From: Piscinibacter sp. XHJ-5
GTDB taxonomy: Bacteria > Pseudomonadota > Gammaproteobacteria > Burkholderiales > Burkholderiaceae_C
Direction: 5' to 3'
Assembly (NCBI RefSeq): GCF_029855045.1
Contig: NZ_CP123228.1
Location: forward strand, 1,798,001 to 1,862,000
Length of the DNA stretch: 64,000 nt
The notes below the pieces were generated by a model. It saw only the letters and a list, made by a program, of their open reading frames with translations. It searched no databases and had not been told where the DNA came from. Positions 41,455-49,918 of the stretch are shown here, piece by piece (position 1 is the first letter of the stretch; each line of letters opens with the position of its first letter). A program made the position numbers and the translations under genes.

Positions 41455-42393
41455 TCATGCGTTAACAGGCCCCAGCTGCTCTCGGGTCGGCAGCCCGTCG
41501 CAGTCGCCGGGAAACTGCACGACGCGCGCGCCGATGGCGTTGCCGCGTGCCGCCGCGGCGGACAGGGGCTCGCCTTCCAGCAGCGCGGACACGACGCCGA
41601 CGGCGAAGCCATCGCCGGCGCCGACGGTGTCGACGACGCGCTCGACCGCGATGCCGGGCGCGTGGCCTTGTTCGCTGCGGGTGGCGAAGTAAGCGCCGGC
41701 GGGTCCGAGCTTGACGACGACGCCGCGGGCGCCTCGCTCGAGATAGAAGCTGGCGATGTCCGGGGGGCTGTCGCGTCCGGTCAGCAGCCGTCCCTCGTCC
41801 AGGCCCGGGAGGATCCAGTCGCTGTGCGAGGCGAGCCGGTTCAGGCATTCGACCATCTCGGCCTGCGACCGCCACAGGCTCGGCCGCAGGTTGGGGTCGA
41901 AGGACACCGTGCGGCCCTGCGTGCGCGCGTCGGCGGCCATCTCGAACACCAGCTCGCGCGTCGTCGGCGATACCGCCACGAAGATGCCCGTCAGGTGCAG
42001 GTGGCGCGACGCGGCGCAGTAGGCCTTGGGGTTGTCGGCCGGGCCGAGGCGGCTGGCCGCGGACCCGCGGCGGAAGTACTCGATCTTCGGATCGCTGCCG
42101 TCATCGCTGCGCGACTTGAGCATGAAGGCCGTCGGGTTCTCGGGGTCGAGGGACACGTGCGTCCGGTCCACGCCCTCGCGGTCCAGCGTGGCGCAGAGAT
42201 GCCGGCCGAACGAGTCGTCGCCCAGGCGGCTGACGTAGCCGACCTTCAGCCCGAGGCGGGCCAGGCCGATCGCGACGTTGAGGTCCGCGCCCGCGGTCGT
42301 GCGCGCGAACCCTTCGACCTCGTGCAGCGGTCCGGTCTGCTGCGCCGCGAAGAGGATCATCGCTTCGCCGACGGTGACGACATCGAGCTGCAT
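41455..42393 (-). CDS. PfkB-family 2-keto-3-deoxy sugar-acid kinase
   Basis: A 312-residue ribokinase-family kinase with the N-terminal GEAMILFAAQQTGPL, GGADLNVAIGLARLG-type segment (TTAGADLNVAIGLARLG) and the C-terminal signature DTVGAGDGF with the catalytic Asp. In context it should phosphorylate 2-keto-3-deoxygalactonate or 2-keto-3-deoxygluconate for the DgoA aldolase. It is not related to the classical DgoK fold, so it acts as a KdgK-type substitute. The ATG at 42393 has a weak ribosome site and lies 8 bases after the dehydrogenase stop. Confidence 0.88.
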   Translation of the reverse strand: MQLDVVTVGEAMILFAAQQTGPLHEVEGFARTTAGADLNVAIGLARLGLKVGYVSRLGDDSFGRHLCATLDREGVDRTHVSLDPENPTAFMLKSRSDDGSDPKIEYFRRGSAASRLGPADNPKAYCAASRHLHLTGIFVAVSPTTRELVFEMAADARTQGRTVSFDPNLRPSLWRSQAEMVECLNRLASHSDWILPGLDEGRLLTGRDSPPDIASFYLERGARGVVVKLGPAGAYFATRSEQGHAPGIAVERVVDTVGAGDGFAVGVVSALLEGEPLSAAAARGNAIGARVVQFPGDCDGLPTREQLGPVNA

Positions 42394-42401
42394 CGCGGAA
42401 G

Positions 42402-43439
42402 TCACTCGAAGTTCAGCAGCACCTTCATCGATTGCGACCGGTCGGCCGCGAGCGCGAAGGCGCGACCGGCGTCGCGGTAGGGAAGGGTGGCCGAGATCAG
42501 CGGCTTCAGGTCGACGAGCCGCTGGTTGATCAGGCTCACCGCCGTGCCGAACTCCTCGTGGAAGCGGAATGCGCCGCGCAGGTCGAACTCCTTGGCCACC
42601 ACCATGTTGAGCGGCAGCGTCATCTCGCCGCCCGACAGGCCGAGCTGGACGATCACGCCGCGCGGGCGAACGACCTCGAAGGCCGAGCGCAGCGCGCGTT
42701 CGTTGCCGCTGGCCTCGAACAGCACGTCGAACTGCCCCTTGTCGGCGGCATGGCGGGCCAGTGCCTCGGGCTGCTGCGCGACGTTGATCGTCTCGTCGGC
42801 GCCGACGAGGGCGACCTTGCGCAGCGGCTGGTCGACCACGTCGGTGGCGACGATGTGGGTGGCGCCCGCGCGGCGCGCGGCGACGACCGCCATCGCGCCG
42901 ATCGGGCCGCAGCCGGTGACCAGCACCGAGCGGCCGAGCAGCGGGCCCGCGCGGTTGACGGCGTGCAGGGCCACCGCCAGCGGCTCGGCCATCGCGCCCT
43001 CGGCGTCGCTGACGCCGTCGGCCAGCGCGAAGGCCTGCGGTGCGCCGATCACGATCTGCTGGCGGAAGGCGCCTTGCACGTGCGGCATGCGCATCGCGCT
43101 GCCGTAGTAGCGCATGTCGAGGCAGTGGTTGTGCAGGCCGAGCTGGCAGAAGCGGCACGCGCCGCAGGGCTGGCTCGGATTGACCGCGACGCGATCGCCC
43201 ACGGAGAGGCCGCTGACGCCCGACGCGACCGCGTCGATGACGCCGGCGATCTCGTGGCCCAGCACCATCGGCTGCTGGATGCGGATCGTGCCGAAGCCGC
43301 CGTGCTGGTAATAGTGCAGGTCCGAGCCGCAGATGCCGCCGGTGCGCACGCGCACGCGGACCTGGCCGGCTTCGACCGGTGGCGTGGGGAAGTCCTCGAC
43401 CCGCAGGTCGCCGGGAGCGTGAATGACGAGAGCGTCCAT
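42402..43439 (-). CDS. idnD: Zinc-dependent L-idonate 5-dehydrogenase-like enzyme
   Basis: A 345-residue medium-chain dehydrogenase. Catalytic zinc ligands are C37 (GGICGSDLHY), H62 and E63 (LGHEIAGV). Structural zinc uses the cysteines of CGACRFCQLGLHNHC, and the NAD-binding fold shows VTGCGPIGAM. The Tyr-rich GSDLHYYQHGGFG is typical of L-idonate 5-dehydrogenases. It would oxidise L-idonate to 5-ketogluconate, to be reduced by the SDR of the operon. A related polyol substrate cannot be excluded. Confidence 0.88.
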   Translation of the reverse strand: MDALVIHAPGDLRVEDFPTPPVEAGQVRVRVRTGGICGSDLHYYQHGGFGTIRIQQPMVLGHEIAGVIDAVASGVSGLSVGDRVAVNPSQPCGACRFCQLGLHNHCLDMRYYGSAMRMPHVQGAFRQQIVIGAPQAFALADGVSDAEGAMAEPLAVALHAVNRAGPLLGRSVLVTGCGPIGAMAVVAARRAGATHIVATDVVDQPLRKVALVGADETINVAQQPEALARHAADKGQFDVLFEASGNERALRSAFEVVRPRGVIVQLGLSGGEMTLPLNMVVAKEFDLRGAFRFHEEFGTAVSLINQRLVDLKPLISATLPYRDAGRAFALAADRSQSMKVLLNFE

Positions 43440-43464
43440 GATGTGCAGAGGTTGGTGGGTGGGG

Positions 43465-44745
43465 TCAGCGCGTCATCATCTGCAGCGGCCACATGACGAT
43501 CTGCGGGAAGACCACGAGCAGCAGCATGACGATGGTCTGCGCGACCATGAAGGGAACGACCCCCTTGATCGCGCCGCTCATCGGGATCTTGGCCACGCCG
43601 CACACCACGTTGAGCACCGTGCCCACAGGTGGCGTGACCAGCCCGATCGCATTGTTCATGATGAACAGCACGCCGAAGTACACGGGATCGATTCCCGCCT
43701 GCTTGAGCACCGGCATCAGCACCGGCGTCATGATGAGCACGGTGGGCGTGAAGTCGAGCGCCGATCCGATCAGCAGCACCAGGATCATCAGCGCGAAGGT
43801 CAGCAGCATCTTGTTGTCCATGAGCGGCTGGACCAGGTCGGCGAGCTGCTGCGGGATGTTGGCGGTGGTGATGAGCCACGCCGACACGCCTGCCGCGGAC
43901 ACCAGGAACATGATGACTGCAGTGGTCTCGGCCGCGCGATAGAACAGGTGGAAGAGCTGCTTCGGCTTGATCTCGCGGTACACCAGCACGCCGATGAGCA
44001 GCGAATACACCGCCGCGATGACGGCGGCCTCGGTCGGCGTGAACACGCCGAACTTGAGGCCGCCGACGATCACGATCGGCAGCACCAGCGCCCACAGCGC
44101 CTCGCGCGTGGCCGTCAGGCGCTCGGCCGTGGTGCGCTTCGCCTCCACCTTGGGCTTGTCCCGGCCGATCGACCAGCGCCACGCGATCATGATCGACAGG
44201 CCCATCAGCACGCCGGGGACGATGCCGGCGATGAACAGCTTGGTGATCGACACCCCGCCGGTCACGCCGTACAGGATCATGCCGATCGACGGCGGGATCA
44301 CCGGCGCGATGATGCCGCCGCAGGCGATGAGTCCGCATGAGCGGTTGACGTTGTAGCCGGCGTTGCGCATGAGCGGCACGAGCACGGCGGCGAGCGCGGC
44401 GGTGTCGGCCACCGCCGATCCCGACAGCGAGGCCATGATGACCGCCGCCACCACCGCGACGTAACCCAGGCCGCCGCGGATGTGGCCCACCCAGGCCATG
44501 GCCATCATGATGATGCGGCGCGTCATGCCGCCCGCGTTCATGAACTCGCCGGCCAGCATGAAGAACGGCACCGCGAGCAGCGGGAAGCTGTTGGCGCCGT
44601 CCCACATGTTCTGGATCACGATCTGCGGATCCGTGACGCCCATGAAGAACATCATGGCGAGTCCGCAGGCGATGAGCGCGAACGCCACCGGCATGCCCAG
44701 CGCCATGAAGCCGAGCAGGGACGAGATGAAGACGGCGATCGTCAT
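43465..44745 (-). CDS. TRAP transporter large permease DctM
   Basis: A 426-residue integral membrane protein with about 12 helices and the DctM signatures PLLAVPFFMLAGEFMNAGG, GGIIAPVIPPSIGMILYG and TPPVGTVLNVVCGVAK. It carries the sodium-driven transport pathway of the TRAP system. The start overlaps the DctQ stop by ATGA. It serves the DctP proteins at 45402 and 40403. Confidence 0.95.
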   Translation of the reverse strand: MTIAVFISSLLGFMALGMPVAFALIACGLAMMFFMGVTDPQIVIQNMWDGANSFPLLAVPFFMLAGEFMNAGGMTRRIIMMAMAWVGHIRGGLGYVAVVAAVIMASLSGSAVADTAALAAVLVPLMRNAGYNVNRSCGLIACGGIIAPVIPPSIGMILYGVTGGVSITKLFIAGIVPGVLMGLSIMIAWRWSIGRDKPKVEAKRTTAERLTATREALWALVLPIVIVGGLKFGVFTPTEAAVIAAVYSLLIGVLVYREIKPKQLFHLFYRAAETTAVIMFLVSAAGVSAWLITTANIPQQLADLVQPLMDNKMLLTFALMILVLLIGSALDFTPTVLIMTPVLMPVLKQAGIDPVYFGVLFIMNNAIGLVTPPVGTVLNVVCGVAKIPMSGAIKGVVPFMVAQTIVMLLLVVFPQIVMWPLQMMTR

Positions 44746-45335
44746 GGCTTGGCGCTCCCGGTGATCGGATGCTGGGCGGTCTGCTCCTCGATCTCGTGCT
44801 CCGCCTCCAGCGCTTCGCTCATGCCCTCTTCGTGCACGTCGATCAGCTCTTCCTCCGTCACCTGGCCCGTGAACAGGCGCACCAGGTTGGAGATGCAGAT
44901 GATCGCGATCGCGGTGCCGGTGAGGTAGCTCACGCCGAACACCCACAGCATGCTGACCTGTGCGACCGGCGAGGCGTTGCCCTTGATGATGTCGTGCTGC
45001 AGCCAGGTGCCGTAGACGATGTAGAGGCAGCAGATCAGCATGACGGCCTGGCTGATGCCCCAGCAGACCTTGCGTCCCAGCACCGGCAGCGCCTGCACCA
45101 GGATGTCGACGCCGAGGTGGGCGCGGCGGCGCATGCCGACGATCGCGCCGAGGAAGGTCATCCACACGAAGGCGAAGCGCGGCATCTCCTCGGACAGGTC
45201 GATGCCGGTGTTGAAGAACAGCCGCAGCATCACGTTGCCGAACACCATGACCAGCATGACCACCATGCAGATCACCATCACCACTTCGAGCGCGCGGGTC
45301 AGCGCATCGGCGAGGGCCGTCAATGTCTTGCCCAT
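44742..45335 (-). CDS. TRAP transporter small permease DctQ
   Basis: A 197-residue four-helix membrane protein with the DctQ motif FNTGIDLSEEMPRFAFVWMTFLGA split between the first helices, and GMRRRAHLGVDI. The acidic C-terminal tail (EEELIDVHEEGMSEALEAE) is longer than usual. It pairs with DctM and follows the DctP gene by 66 bases. Confidence 0.93.
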   Translation of the reverse strand: MGKTLTALADALTRALEVVMVICMVVMLVMVFGNVMLRLFFNTGIDLSEEMPRFAFVWMTFLGAIVGMRRRAHLGVDILVQALPVLGRKVCWGISQAVMLICCLYIVYGTWLQHDIIKGNASPVAQVSMLWVFGVSYLTGTAIAIICISNLVRLFTGQVTEEELIDVHEEGMSEALEAEHEIEEQTAQHPITGSAKP

Positions 45336-45401
45336 GGGAGTTCCGTGTTGTTCGTCGATGGGGCACCGGGCGGCCGAAGGCCACCGGGCGCTGCTGTCAC
45401 G

Positions 45402-46427
45402 CTACTTGGCGGCGCGAGCCTTCTCGATCTCGGCGTAGAAGCCCTTGACGAAGTCCTCGCCGATGATCGGCGAGAACTTGGCGACCGTCGGCTTGACCTT
45501 TTCCTGGATGCGCGCCAGCTCGGCCGGGCTCACGGTGTTGATCGTCACGCCGGCGGCCTTGAACTTGGCGATGACGTCGGCGTCGCCTTCGTCGAGCAGC
45601 TTGCGTTGCAGCAGGCCGGCCTCGACAGCGGCTTTCTGCACACCCGCCTTGTCGTCGGGCGACAGCGTGTCCCAGAACTTCTTCGACGCCACCAGTGCTA
45701 CCGGCGTGTAGACGTGGTTGGTGACGGAGATGAACTTCTGCACTTCCTGCATCTTGTTGGCGTACATGTGCAGCAGCGGATTCTCCTGGCCGTCCAGCGC
45801 CTTGATCTCGAGCGCCGGGAAGACCTCGGCAAAGGCCATCGGCACGGCGTTGGCGCCGATGGTCTTCCACGTGTCGAGCGCCACCGGATTGGCCATCACC
45901 CGGATCTTCAGGCCGTTGACATCCTCGAGCTTGGTGACGCTGCGCTTGCTGTTGGACAGGTTGCGAAAGCCCATGCCGGTCCATGTGAGCCCCACGAGGC
46001 CGGCCGGCTCGATCTTCTCGAAGATCTTCTTCGACGACGCGCCGTCCAGGACCGCGTAGACCTCGCGGGTGTTCTGGAACATGAACGGCAGGTCCCAGAC
46101 CTGCACTTCCTTGACGCGGGTGGACAGCGGCGCCAGCGTGCCGATGTAGAGCTCCTGCGTGCCGGCCTGCACCGCCTGCAGCTGCTTCTCGTCGCTGCCG
46201 AGAACGGCGCTGTGGTACGCCTGGATCTTGACGTTGCCCTTGGTGTAGGTGGATGCCAGCTCGGCGAACTTGTTCATCGCCGCGGCCTGCGGATGCGTCT
46301 CGGGCATGGCGTGGCCGATCTTGGCCTTGACCTCGGCCAGCGCCGCGGTGGAGGTCAGCGCGAGCGCCGCCATGGCGGCCATGGCCAGCCGGCGCGTTGC
46401 CGGGAAGGAAGAGGGGTTGGACTTCAT
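45402..46427 (-). CDS. TRAP transporter solute-binding protein DctP
   Basis: A 341-residue periplasmic binding protein with a signal peptide (ATRRLAMAAMAALALTSTAALA), the opening KIGHAMPETHPQAAAMNKFA and the clamp segment GLKIRVMANPVALDTWKTIG with the ligand-anchoring Arg. Placed directly before dctQ and dctM, it is the primary ligand-binding unit of this TRAP system. The likely ligands are sugar acids such as galactonate or idonate, by operon content. Confidence 0.94.
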   Translation of the reverse strand: MKSNPSSFPATRRLAMAAMAALALTSTAALAEVKAKIGHAMPETHPQAAAMNKFAELASTYTKGNVKIQAYHSAVLGSDEKQLQAVQAGTQELYIGTLAPLSTRVKEVQVWDLPFMFQNTREVYAVLDGASSKKIFEKIEPAGLVGLTWTGMGFRNLSNSKRSVTKLEDVNGLKIRVMANPVALDTWKTIGANAVPMAFAEVFPALEIKALDGQENPLLHMYANKMQEVQKFISVTNHVYTPVALVASKKFWDTLSPDDKAGVQKAAVEAGLLQRKLLDEGDADVIAKFKAAGVTINTVSPAELARIQEKVKPTVAKFSPIIGEDFVKGFYAEIEKARAAK

Positions 46428-46479
46428 GGTTGTCTCCGTCTGGTGTGTGAAGGGATTCGCGTTCTCTGCGGAATGCGAG

Positions 46480-47730
46480 CTAGGGTGTCTGCAGCGTGCC
46501 GTCCGGCAGGCGCGTCTGCGTCCAGGTCGTCACGCTGCTGTCGCAGGGGTACTTGGCTGCCTCGGCCTCGTTCAGGTCGACGCCGAGGCCGGGCTTGTCG
46601 TTGGCGTACACGAACCCGTTGCGGAACTCGGGCAGGCCCGGAAAGACGTCGAGCAGCGCGGCGCGCGGGCCTTTGAGCTCCTGGATCACGAAGTTCGGCG
46701 GCTCGGTGCCGGACCATTCCTGCACGCCGAAGTTGCGCGCGGCCAGGTCGATGTGGATGTTGGCCGCGTGCGCCAGCGGCGACATGTCGCCGGGGCCGTG
46801 CCACGCCGTGCGCACGCCGAACTGCTCGGCGAAGATCTGCAGCTTGCGCCCGGGCGTGATGCCGCCGACCTGGCTGAGGTGCACGCGGATGAAGTCGATC
46901 AGGCGTTCCGTGATGAGCGTGCGCCACTCCAAGGGATGGTTGAACAGCTCGCCTTGCGCGAGCGGGGTGTTGGTCTTCGCGCGCAGCTGGCGGATCCATT
47001 CGCCTTCCTCGAGCGCGATCGCGTCCTCGAGGAAGAAGAGGTCGAAGCGCTCCAGCTCGCAGGCGAAGCGGATCGCGTCGATCGGCTTCAGGCGCTCGTG
47101 CACGTCGTGGCACAGCGCGACGTCGTTGCCGACGCGGCCGCGGATCTCGTCGAACATCTTCACCGTCTCGCGCATGTACTTGCGGGAGTCGAGGTACACG
47201 CCCTTCGGTGCGCCCTCCGGCGCGCCGGCCGGGGCCGCGCCGAATGCACCCCCGCCGTAGCCGCCGCTCTGGCAGCGGATGTGCGTGATGCCTTGCTCTC
47301 GGTACTTCTGGATGTTGTCGCAGAGCTCGGCGATGTCGCGGCCGTCTGCATGCCGGTAGATGGGAACGCCCTCGCGGCACTTGCCGCCGAACAGCTGGTA
47401 CAGCGGCATGCCGGCGAGCTTGCCCTTGATGTCCCACAGCGCCATGTCGACACCGGAGATCGCGTTGTTCTCGATCGGTCCGTTGCGCCAGTAGGCGTTC
47501 TGGTGCATGAGCTGCCACAGGTCCTCGATCGCGTGCGCATCGCGGCCCACCAGCAGCGGGCGCAGGTACTCCTCGATGAGGCACTTCACCGCCAGGTGGC
47601 GGTAGGCGAAGGTGGCGCAGCCCAGGCCCACCAGGCCCGGCTGGTCGGTCTCGACCTTGACCACCACGAGGTTGATGCCCTCGGGAGCTGTCAGGACGAC
47701 CTTGACGTCGGTGATCAGCGTGGTGCCCAT
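46480..47730 (-). CDS. Mannonate/gluconate dehydratase-family (ManD/RspA-like) enzyme
   Basis: A 416-residue enolase-superfamily protein of the ManD/RspA group. Visible features are QLMHQNAYWRNGPIENNAISG, WDIKGKLAGMPLYQLFGGK, the CHDVHERLKP metal/catalytic segment, FFLEDAIALEE, AQGELFNHPLEW and TAWHGPGDMSPLAHAAN. A Gly/Ala-rich insertion (GGYGGGAFGAAPAGAPEGAP) is unusual. Members dehydrate D-mannonate or D-gluconate, some very slowly. In this operon it would supply 2-keto-3-deoxygluconate. Start MGTTLITD; a longer frame exists but looks non-coding. Confidence 0.88.
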   Translation of the reverse strand: MGTTLITDVKVVLTAPEGINLVVVKVETDQPGLVGLGCATFAYRHLAVKCLIEEYLRPLLVGRDAHAIEDLWQLMHQNAYWRNGPIENNAISGVDMALWDIKGKLAGMPLYQLFGGKCREGVPIYRHADGRDIAELCDNIQKYREQGITHIRCQSGGYGGGAFGAAPAGAPEGAPKGVYLDSRKYMRETVKMFDEIRGRVGNDVALCHDVHERLKPIDAIRFACELERFDLFFLEDAIALEEGEWIRQLRAKTNTPLAQGELFNHPLEWRTLITERLIDFIRVHLSQVGGITPGRKLQIFAEQFGVRTAWHGPGDMSPLAHAANIHIDLAARNFGVQEWSGTEPPNFVIQELKGPRAALLDVFPGLPEFRNGFVYANDKPGLGVDLNEAEAAKYPCDSSVTTWTQTRLPDGTLQTP

Positions 47731-47813
47731 GTCACCGCTCCGGCACGCCGACGGCGTGACGCGACGCATCAAGCGGCCGCCGCGGATCCGGCTTTGCCGG
47801 TCCGCCGGCGGCG

Positions 47814-47842
47814 CCCCCTCGAGGGGGAGCGCCGAAGGCGCT
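47814..47842. repeat. REP-like double hairpin
   Basis: A perfect 14-base palindrome CCCCCTCGAGGGGG (47814-47827) is followed at once by AGCGCC-GAA-GGCGCT (47828-47842). Double hairpins of this type recur between genes in Burkholderiales. It lies between the SDR and dehydratase genes of one operon and may stabilise or attenuate the transcript. Confidence 0.55.
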
Positions 47843-47853
47843 TCGGGGGTGTT

Positions 47854-48624
47854 TCATAACACCGACAGCCAGCCGCCGTCGACGTAGATGATCTGGCCGT
47901 TGACGTAGTTGGAGGCGGCCGAGGCGAGGAAGATGGCAGCGCCCACCAGCTCCTCGGGCTTGCCCCAGCGCTGCGACGGATTGCTGCTCTTGACCCAGGC
48001 GTCGAACTGCGGGTTGTCGACCAGCGCCTGGTTCATGTCGGTGAGGATGTAGCCCGGGCCAATGGAGTTGGCCTGGATGTCGTGCCGGGCCCACTCGGCG
48101 GCCATGGCGCGCGACAGCAGCTTGATGCCGGCCTTGGCCACGGTGTAGGGCGCCACGGTGGCGCGCGCGGCCTCGCTGGTGAGCGAGCCGATGTTGATGA
48201 TCTTGCCGCCGCGGCCGCGCGCCACCATCCGCCTGGCCGTTTCCTTGCCGACGAGGAAGGCCGCGGTGAGATTGGTGTCGATCACGCGCTGCCAGTCCTT
48301 CAGCTCCAGTTCGAGCATGGGGGCGCGATGCTGGATGCCGGCGTTGTTGACGAGGATGTCGATCTCCAGGCCCTGCTGGTCGAACGCGTCGAATGCGGCG
48401 GATACGGAGTCTTGGTCGGCCACGTCGAAGGCGGCGCCGCGCACGTCGAACCCCTGTTCCTTCAGCTTGGCCACGGCCTGGTCGACGGCGGCCTGCTGGC
48501 GGCTGTTCACGATGACCCTGGCGCCGGCGGCCGACAGGCCCTGGGCGAGGGCGAAGCCGATGCCTCGCGTCGAGCCGGTGATCAGCGCCGTGCGGCCCGA
48601 GAGGTCGAAGAGAGCGGTGCTCAT
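47854..48624 (-). CDS. SDR-family gluconate 5-dehydrogenase-like enzyme
   Basis: A 256-residue short-chain dehydrogenase. The nucleotide loop is TGSTRGIGFALAQGL; NNAG, the Ser of NIGSLTSEAAR and the YTVAK Tyr/Lys pair complete the active site. It resembles IdnO-type gluconate 5-dehydrogenases (GIQHRAPMLELELKDWQ). It reduces 5-ketogluconate to gluconate, linking the idonate dehydrogenase to gluconokinase. It is the first gene of the eleven-gene sugar-acid operon, with an operator-like motif 31 bases upstream of its start. Confidence 0.9.
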   Translation of the reverse strand: MSTALFDLSGRTALITGSTRGIGFALAQGLSAAGARVIVNSRQQAAVDQAVAKLKEQGFDVRGAAFDVADQDSVSAAFDAFDQQGLEIDILVNNAGIQHRAPMLELELKDWQRVIDTNLTAAFLVGKETARRMVARGRGGKIINIGSLTSEAARATVAPYTVAKAGIKLLSRAMAAEWARHDIQANSIGPGYILTDMNQALVDNPQFDAWVKSSNPSQRWGKPEELVGAAIFLASAASNYVNGQIIYVDGGWLSVL

Positions 48625-48654
48625 CGAAGGGGTCTCCTGTTGTCGCCAACTTTG

Positions 48655-48668
48655 TATCACGTATGATG
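48655..48668. promoter_or_regulatory. FadR-type GntR operator candidate (SDR side)
   Basis: TATCACGTATGATG is an imperfect palindrome that matches 12 of 14 bases, in inverted orientation, with 48754-48767. It lies 31 bases upstream of the SDR start, in the probable promoter. Confidence 0.6.
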
Positions 48669-48753
48669 TTTGTCGGACAAGGAGTTCTCCGATACTCACG
48701 AGTGGACAATTCTGTAGTCTCGCAGCTGCAGCCGGTCCGCACTTTTGGACATT

Positions 48754-48767
48754 CGTCATACGTGCTA
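48754..48767. promoter_or_regulatory. FadR-type GntR operator candidate (regulator side)
   Basis: CGTCATACGTGCTA is the inverted partner of 48655-48668 (reverse complement TAGCACGTATGACG). It lies 10 bases upstream of the regulator start, suggesting autoregulation. The 99-base spacing would allow looping or independent occupation. Confidence 0.6.
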
Positions 48768-48777
48768 TAAGAGCTGC

Positions 48778-49566
48778 ATGACCGCACGATCCTCGGCCCC
48801 GAGGGCCACGTTTCAGGAGCAGGTCCTGCACCAGCTCGGCAAGGACATCTGCGCGGGTCGGTATCGGCCGGGACAAGTCCTTCCTTCGGAGCCGGAGCTG
48901 TGCGAGCGCTTCGGCTACAGCCGCATCGTCATCCGCGAGGCGATCAAGTCGCTGGTGGCCAAGGGGATGCTGGAAGTGAGCCGGCGCGTGGGCACGTTGG
49001 TGCTCGAGCTCTCGCGCTGGAACCTCTTCGATACCGACATCATCGCGTGGCGTGCCGAATCGAGGCAGCCCGATCCCACGATGGCGCGCGACCTCGCCGA
49101 GTTGCGGCGCGTGGTGGAGCCCGCGGCCGTGCGCCTGGCGGCCGTCCGGGCCAGCGACAGCGATCGCAAGGCGCTGCGCGCGGCTTACATGGCCATGGAG
49201 CGCGCCGTTGCAGGCAAGGGTGACTACGTCGAGGCGGACCTCGCCTTTCACGCCACCATCCTGTCGGCCTGCGGCAATCAGTTTCTGCGGCAGATGCAGG
49301 AGGCGATGTCCGCCATGCTGCAGGCCAGCTTCAAGGTCATCTCCGAGAAGCCGGGCGGGCCGGCGTTCTCGCTGCCGATGCACGAAGCGATCTGCGTGGC
49401 CATCGAAAGGGGCGATGCCGAGGCGGCCGAGCGCGCCGCGCTGGTTCTCATCGAACAGGCGGAGTCGGACCTTCAGGATCGTCTGCGCTTGCGAAAGGCC
49501 GACCCTCGCTCGTCCGCAAGAAGTGCGGCCCATCGGACGCGCGAGCGCACGGCACGAAGCGCGTGA
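48778..49566 (+). CDS. GntR/FadR-family (FCD) transcriptional regulator
   Basis: A 262-residue regulator. The winged helix-turn-helix (about 15-85) shows ICAGRYRPGQVLPSEPELCE and FGYSRIVIREAIKSLVAKGM. The all-helical FCD effector domain follows, with metal-ligand-like segments ADLAFHATILSACGN and MHEAICVAIERGD. FCD regulators commonly sense sugar acids. Divergent from the sugar-acid operon, it is its probable repressor. The basic C-terminal tail (SARSAAHRTRERTARSA) is unusual. Confidence 0.92.
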   Translation: MTARSSAPRATFQEQVLHQLGKDICAGRYRPGQVLPSEPELCERFGYSRIVIREAIKSLVAKGMLEVSRRVGTLVLELSRWNLFDTDIIAWRAESRQPDPTMARDLAELRRVVEPAAVRLAAVRASDSDRKALRAAYMAMERAVAGKGDYVEADLAFHATILSACGNQFLRQMQEAMSAMLQASFKVISEKPGGPAFSLPMHEAICVAIERGDAEAAERAALVLIEQAESDLQDRLRLRKADPRSSARSAAHRTRERTARSA

Positions 49567-49596
49567 GCGGCATGGTCATCCGCCGTTGTCCCCCGA

Positions 49597-49839
49597 TCAG
49601 GCCCGCGCGTTCCTCTTGATGCCGAAGCGGTCTCGATAGGCCTGCGGCCCGATGCCGGTGAAGCGCTTGAACAGGCTACGGAAGTAGGCGGCATCCTCGT
49701 ACCCGACAGCGACGCTCACCTCCTGCACGGTCCTGCGCTCCGCTTCGAGCAGGTGCTTTGCTTGCCAGGTGCGTGGTGTCTCGACGAGCAGCGATTTCGA
49801 TGTCTGAACCGCCACCTCGTGACCGAAATACTTTTCCAC
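49597..49839 (-). pseudogene. Remnant of a GlxA/AraC-type regulator with internal deletion
   Basis: An 80-codon frame from a GTG. The beginning, EKYFGHEVAVQTSKSLLVET then PRTWQ, is the end of a DJ-1/PfpI-type domain. It jumps directly to AKHLLEAERRTVQEVSVAVG, YEDAAYFRSLFKRFTGIGP, the second helix-turn-helix of an AraC domain. About 70 residues containing the first helix-turn-helix are missing, and so is the N-terminal 180-residue domain; in-frame homology extends slightly upstream of the start (FACRIYLVEKYF) to a stop. Intact relatives are about 320 residues. It is non-functional as a regulator. Confidence 0.75.
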
Positions 49840-49884
49840 CAGGTAGATCCGACAAGCGAAGCCGTCTAGTGGTCACAGCGTTGT

Positions 49885-49906
49885 CCGCCTGCCGGGAGGC
49901 AGGCGG
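49885..49906. terminator. GC-rich hairpin
   Basis: CCGCCTGCC-GGGA-GGCAGGCGG forms a perfect 9-bp stem with a 4-base loop, 13 bases downstream of the small exported-protein stop on the minus strand. There is no T-run, so termination is probable but not certain. Confidence 0.45.
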
Positions 49907-49918
49907 CGGGCGCGCAGC

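Noticed and set aside
49860..49882. CTAGTGGTCACAGCG next to the AraC remnant as a second end of the fold-back element
   Set aside because: Only the first seven bases match the element end; too short to support a shared origin.
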